From NCBI RefSeq assembly GCF_034259425.1, contig NZ_JAXIVU010000003.1, positions 124,001 through 188,000 on the forward strand: a DNA stretch of 64,000 bases. The letters are read 5' to 3'. Numbering within the stretch: the first letter of the stretch is position 1; each line of letters begins with the position of its first letter. Shown here piece after piece: positions 63,605 through 64,000 of the stretch. A program made the position numbers and the translations under genes. Source of the stretch: Denitrificimonas halotolerans (GTDB taxonomy: Bacteria > Pseudomonadota > Gammaproteobacteria > Pseudomonadales > Pseudomonadaceae). Under the pieces are notes generated by a model. The model searched no databases. It saw nothing but the letters and a program-made list of their open reading frames with translations, and had not been told where the DNA came from.

Positions 63605-64000
63605 TGGAACAGGTATACATCGGCTTAGGCAGCAACCTGCGCGACCCTGAGCAACAACTCAATGCAGCGCTGCACGCCTTAGCACAATTACCCCACACAC
63701 GCCTCGTTGCAGTGTCAGCCTATTATTCGAGCGCACCACTGGGCCCTGCGGATCAACCCCGCTATACCAATGCAGCGGCACATTTAGAAACAACGCTCGA
63801 GCCACACATTTTGCTCGACCACCTACAAGCCATCGAATTAAATCAAGGACGTGAACGTAAGGCTGAACGTTGGGGGCCCCGTACACTGGATTTAGATATT
63901 TTAATTTTCGGTGAGCGCATCATGAATGATGAACGCTTATGCATTCCCCATTACCACATGCATGCACGCCCCTTTGTATTACTACCATTGGCCGAACTGT
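63604..64000 (+). CDS. folK: HPPK, 6-hydroxymethyldihydropterin pyrophosphokinase (5' part)
   Basis: The first 132 residues of FolK, cut by the window end. It transfers pyrophosphate from ATP to 6-hydroxymethyl-7,8-dihydropterin in folate synthesis. The start EQVYIGLGSNLRDPEQQL, the YYSSAPLG loop, and the signature WGPRTLDLDILIFG (metal-binding Asp pair) are present. The pcnB-folK order is usual in Pseudomonas. Confidence 0.95.
   Translation, partial: MEQVYIGLGSNLRDPEQQLNAALHALAQLPHTRLVAVSAYYSSAPLGPADQPRYTNAAAHLETTLEPHILLDHLQAIELNQGRERKAERWGPRTLDLDILIFGERIMNDERLCIPHYHMHARPFVLLPLAEL

Overview
The window looks like chromosomal DNA from a low-GC member of the Pseudomonadaceae, in the Thiopseudomonas/Denitrificimonas/'Pseudomonas caeni' area. 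The grounds are the protein sequences and several Pseudomonas-specific gene orders: rplU-rpmA-obgE-proB with ispB divergent, ruvAB-ybgC-tolQRAB-pal-cpoB followed by tRNA-Lys and nadA, a DUF2333 gene, an ArfA gene of Pseudomonas type, and crcZ-pcnB-folK. The genus is inferred; no marker gene was compared.

Layout. 1-4.8 kb: end of a YbdG-type mechanosensitive channel, small Pseudomonas proteins, aminopeptidase ApeB, and a cardiolipin synthase on the other strand. 5-11.2 kb: glyA, ettA, arfA (too short for ordinary ORF calling and carrying its own terminator), a lytic transglycosylase and a DUF2333 protein. 11.2-12.3 kb: a broken IS1341-type tnpB element. 12.3-23.8 kb: a branched-chain amino acid / short-chain acyl-CoA catabolic island of two divergent operons around a LysR and an AraC regulator. 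23.8-26.9 kb: a group II intron with an RT/HNH ORF, flanked by a 208-bp direct repeat of the groEL downstream region. 26.9-33.8 kb: groESL under a near-perfect heat-shock promoter, fxsA, an AmpG-like permease, an alkyltransferase-like protein, a DUF481 protein and an SDR. 34-40.9 kb: a long-form nadE whose glutaminase Cys appears lost, proB-obgE-rpmA-rplU, ispB and mscL. 41-46.4 kb: IS scar, the nsrR/hmp nitric-oxide pair with a clear operator, fpr, rlmG and an M48 lipoprotein. 46.7-51.8 kb: AGCS symporter, nadA, tRNA-Lys, a queC remnant fused to tnpB, cpoB and pal. 51.8-57.6 kb: tolBARQ, ybgC, ruvBA. 57.9-64 kb: an exported unknown protein, a YeiH transporter, nested IS scars, an iron alcohol dehydrogenase, the CrcZ-like regulatory RNA, pcnB and the start of folK.

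The catabolic genes should work together. The minus-strand operon (acyl-CoA ligase, HSD10-type dehydrogenase, thiolase, enoyl-CoA hydratase) and the plus-strand operon (mmsA, mmsB, 3-hydroxyisobutyryl-CoA hydrolase-like, acyl-CoA dehydrogenase) cover most steps of valine and isoleucine carbon-skeleton breakdown. CrcZ at the far end of the window would normally relieve catabolite repression of such pathways.

The main surprises are the genome's scars. One degraded TnpB-family element has left at least seven partial copies, several exactly at gene ends: it truncates queC, supplies the C-terminus of nsrR and abuts the stop codon of an SDR. The group II intron's 3' exon is the downstream half of the groEL stop codon, the position reported for a group II intron in Azotobacter, yet groEL here is intact and followed by its own second copy of that exon. 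CrcZ is present, but the cbrAB genes that normally sit beside it are not in the window. No CRISPR array, prophage or secretion system was seen.
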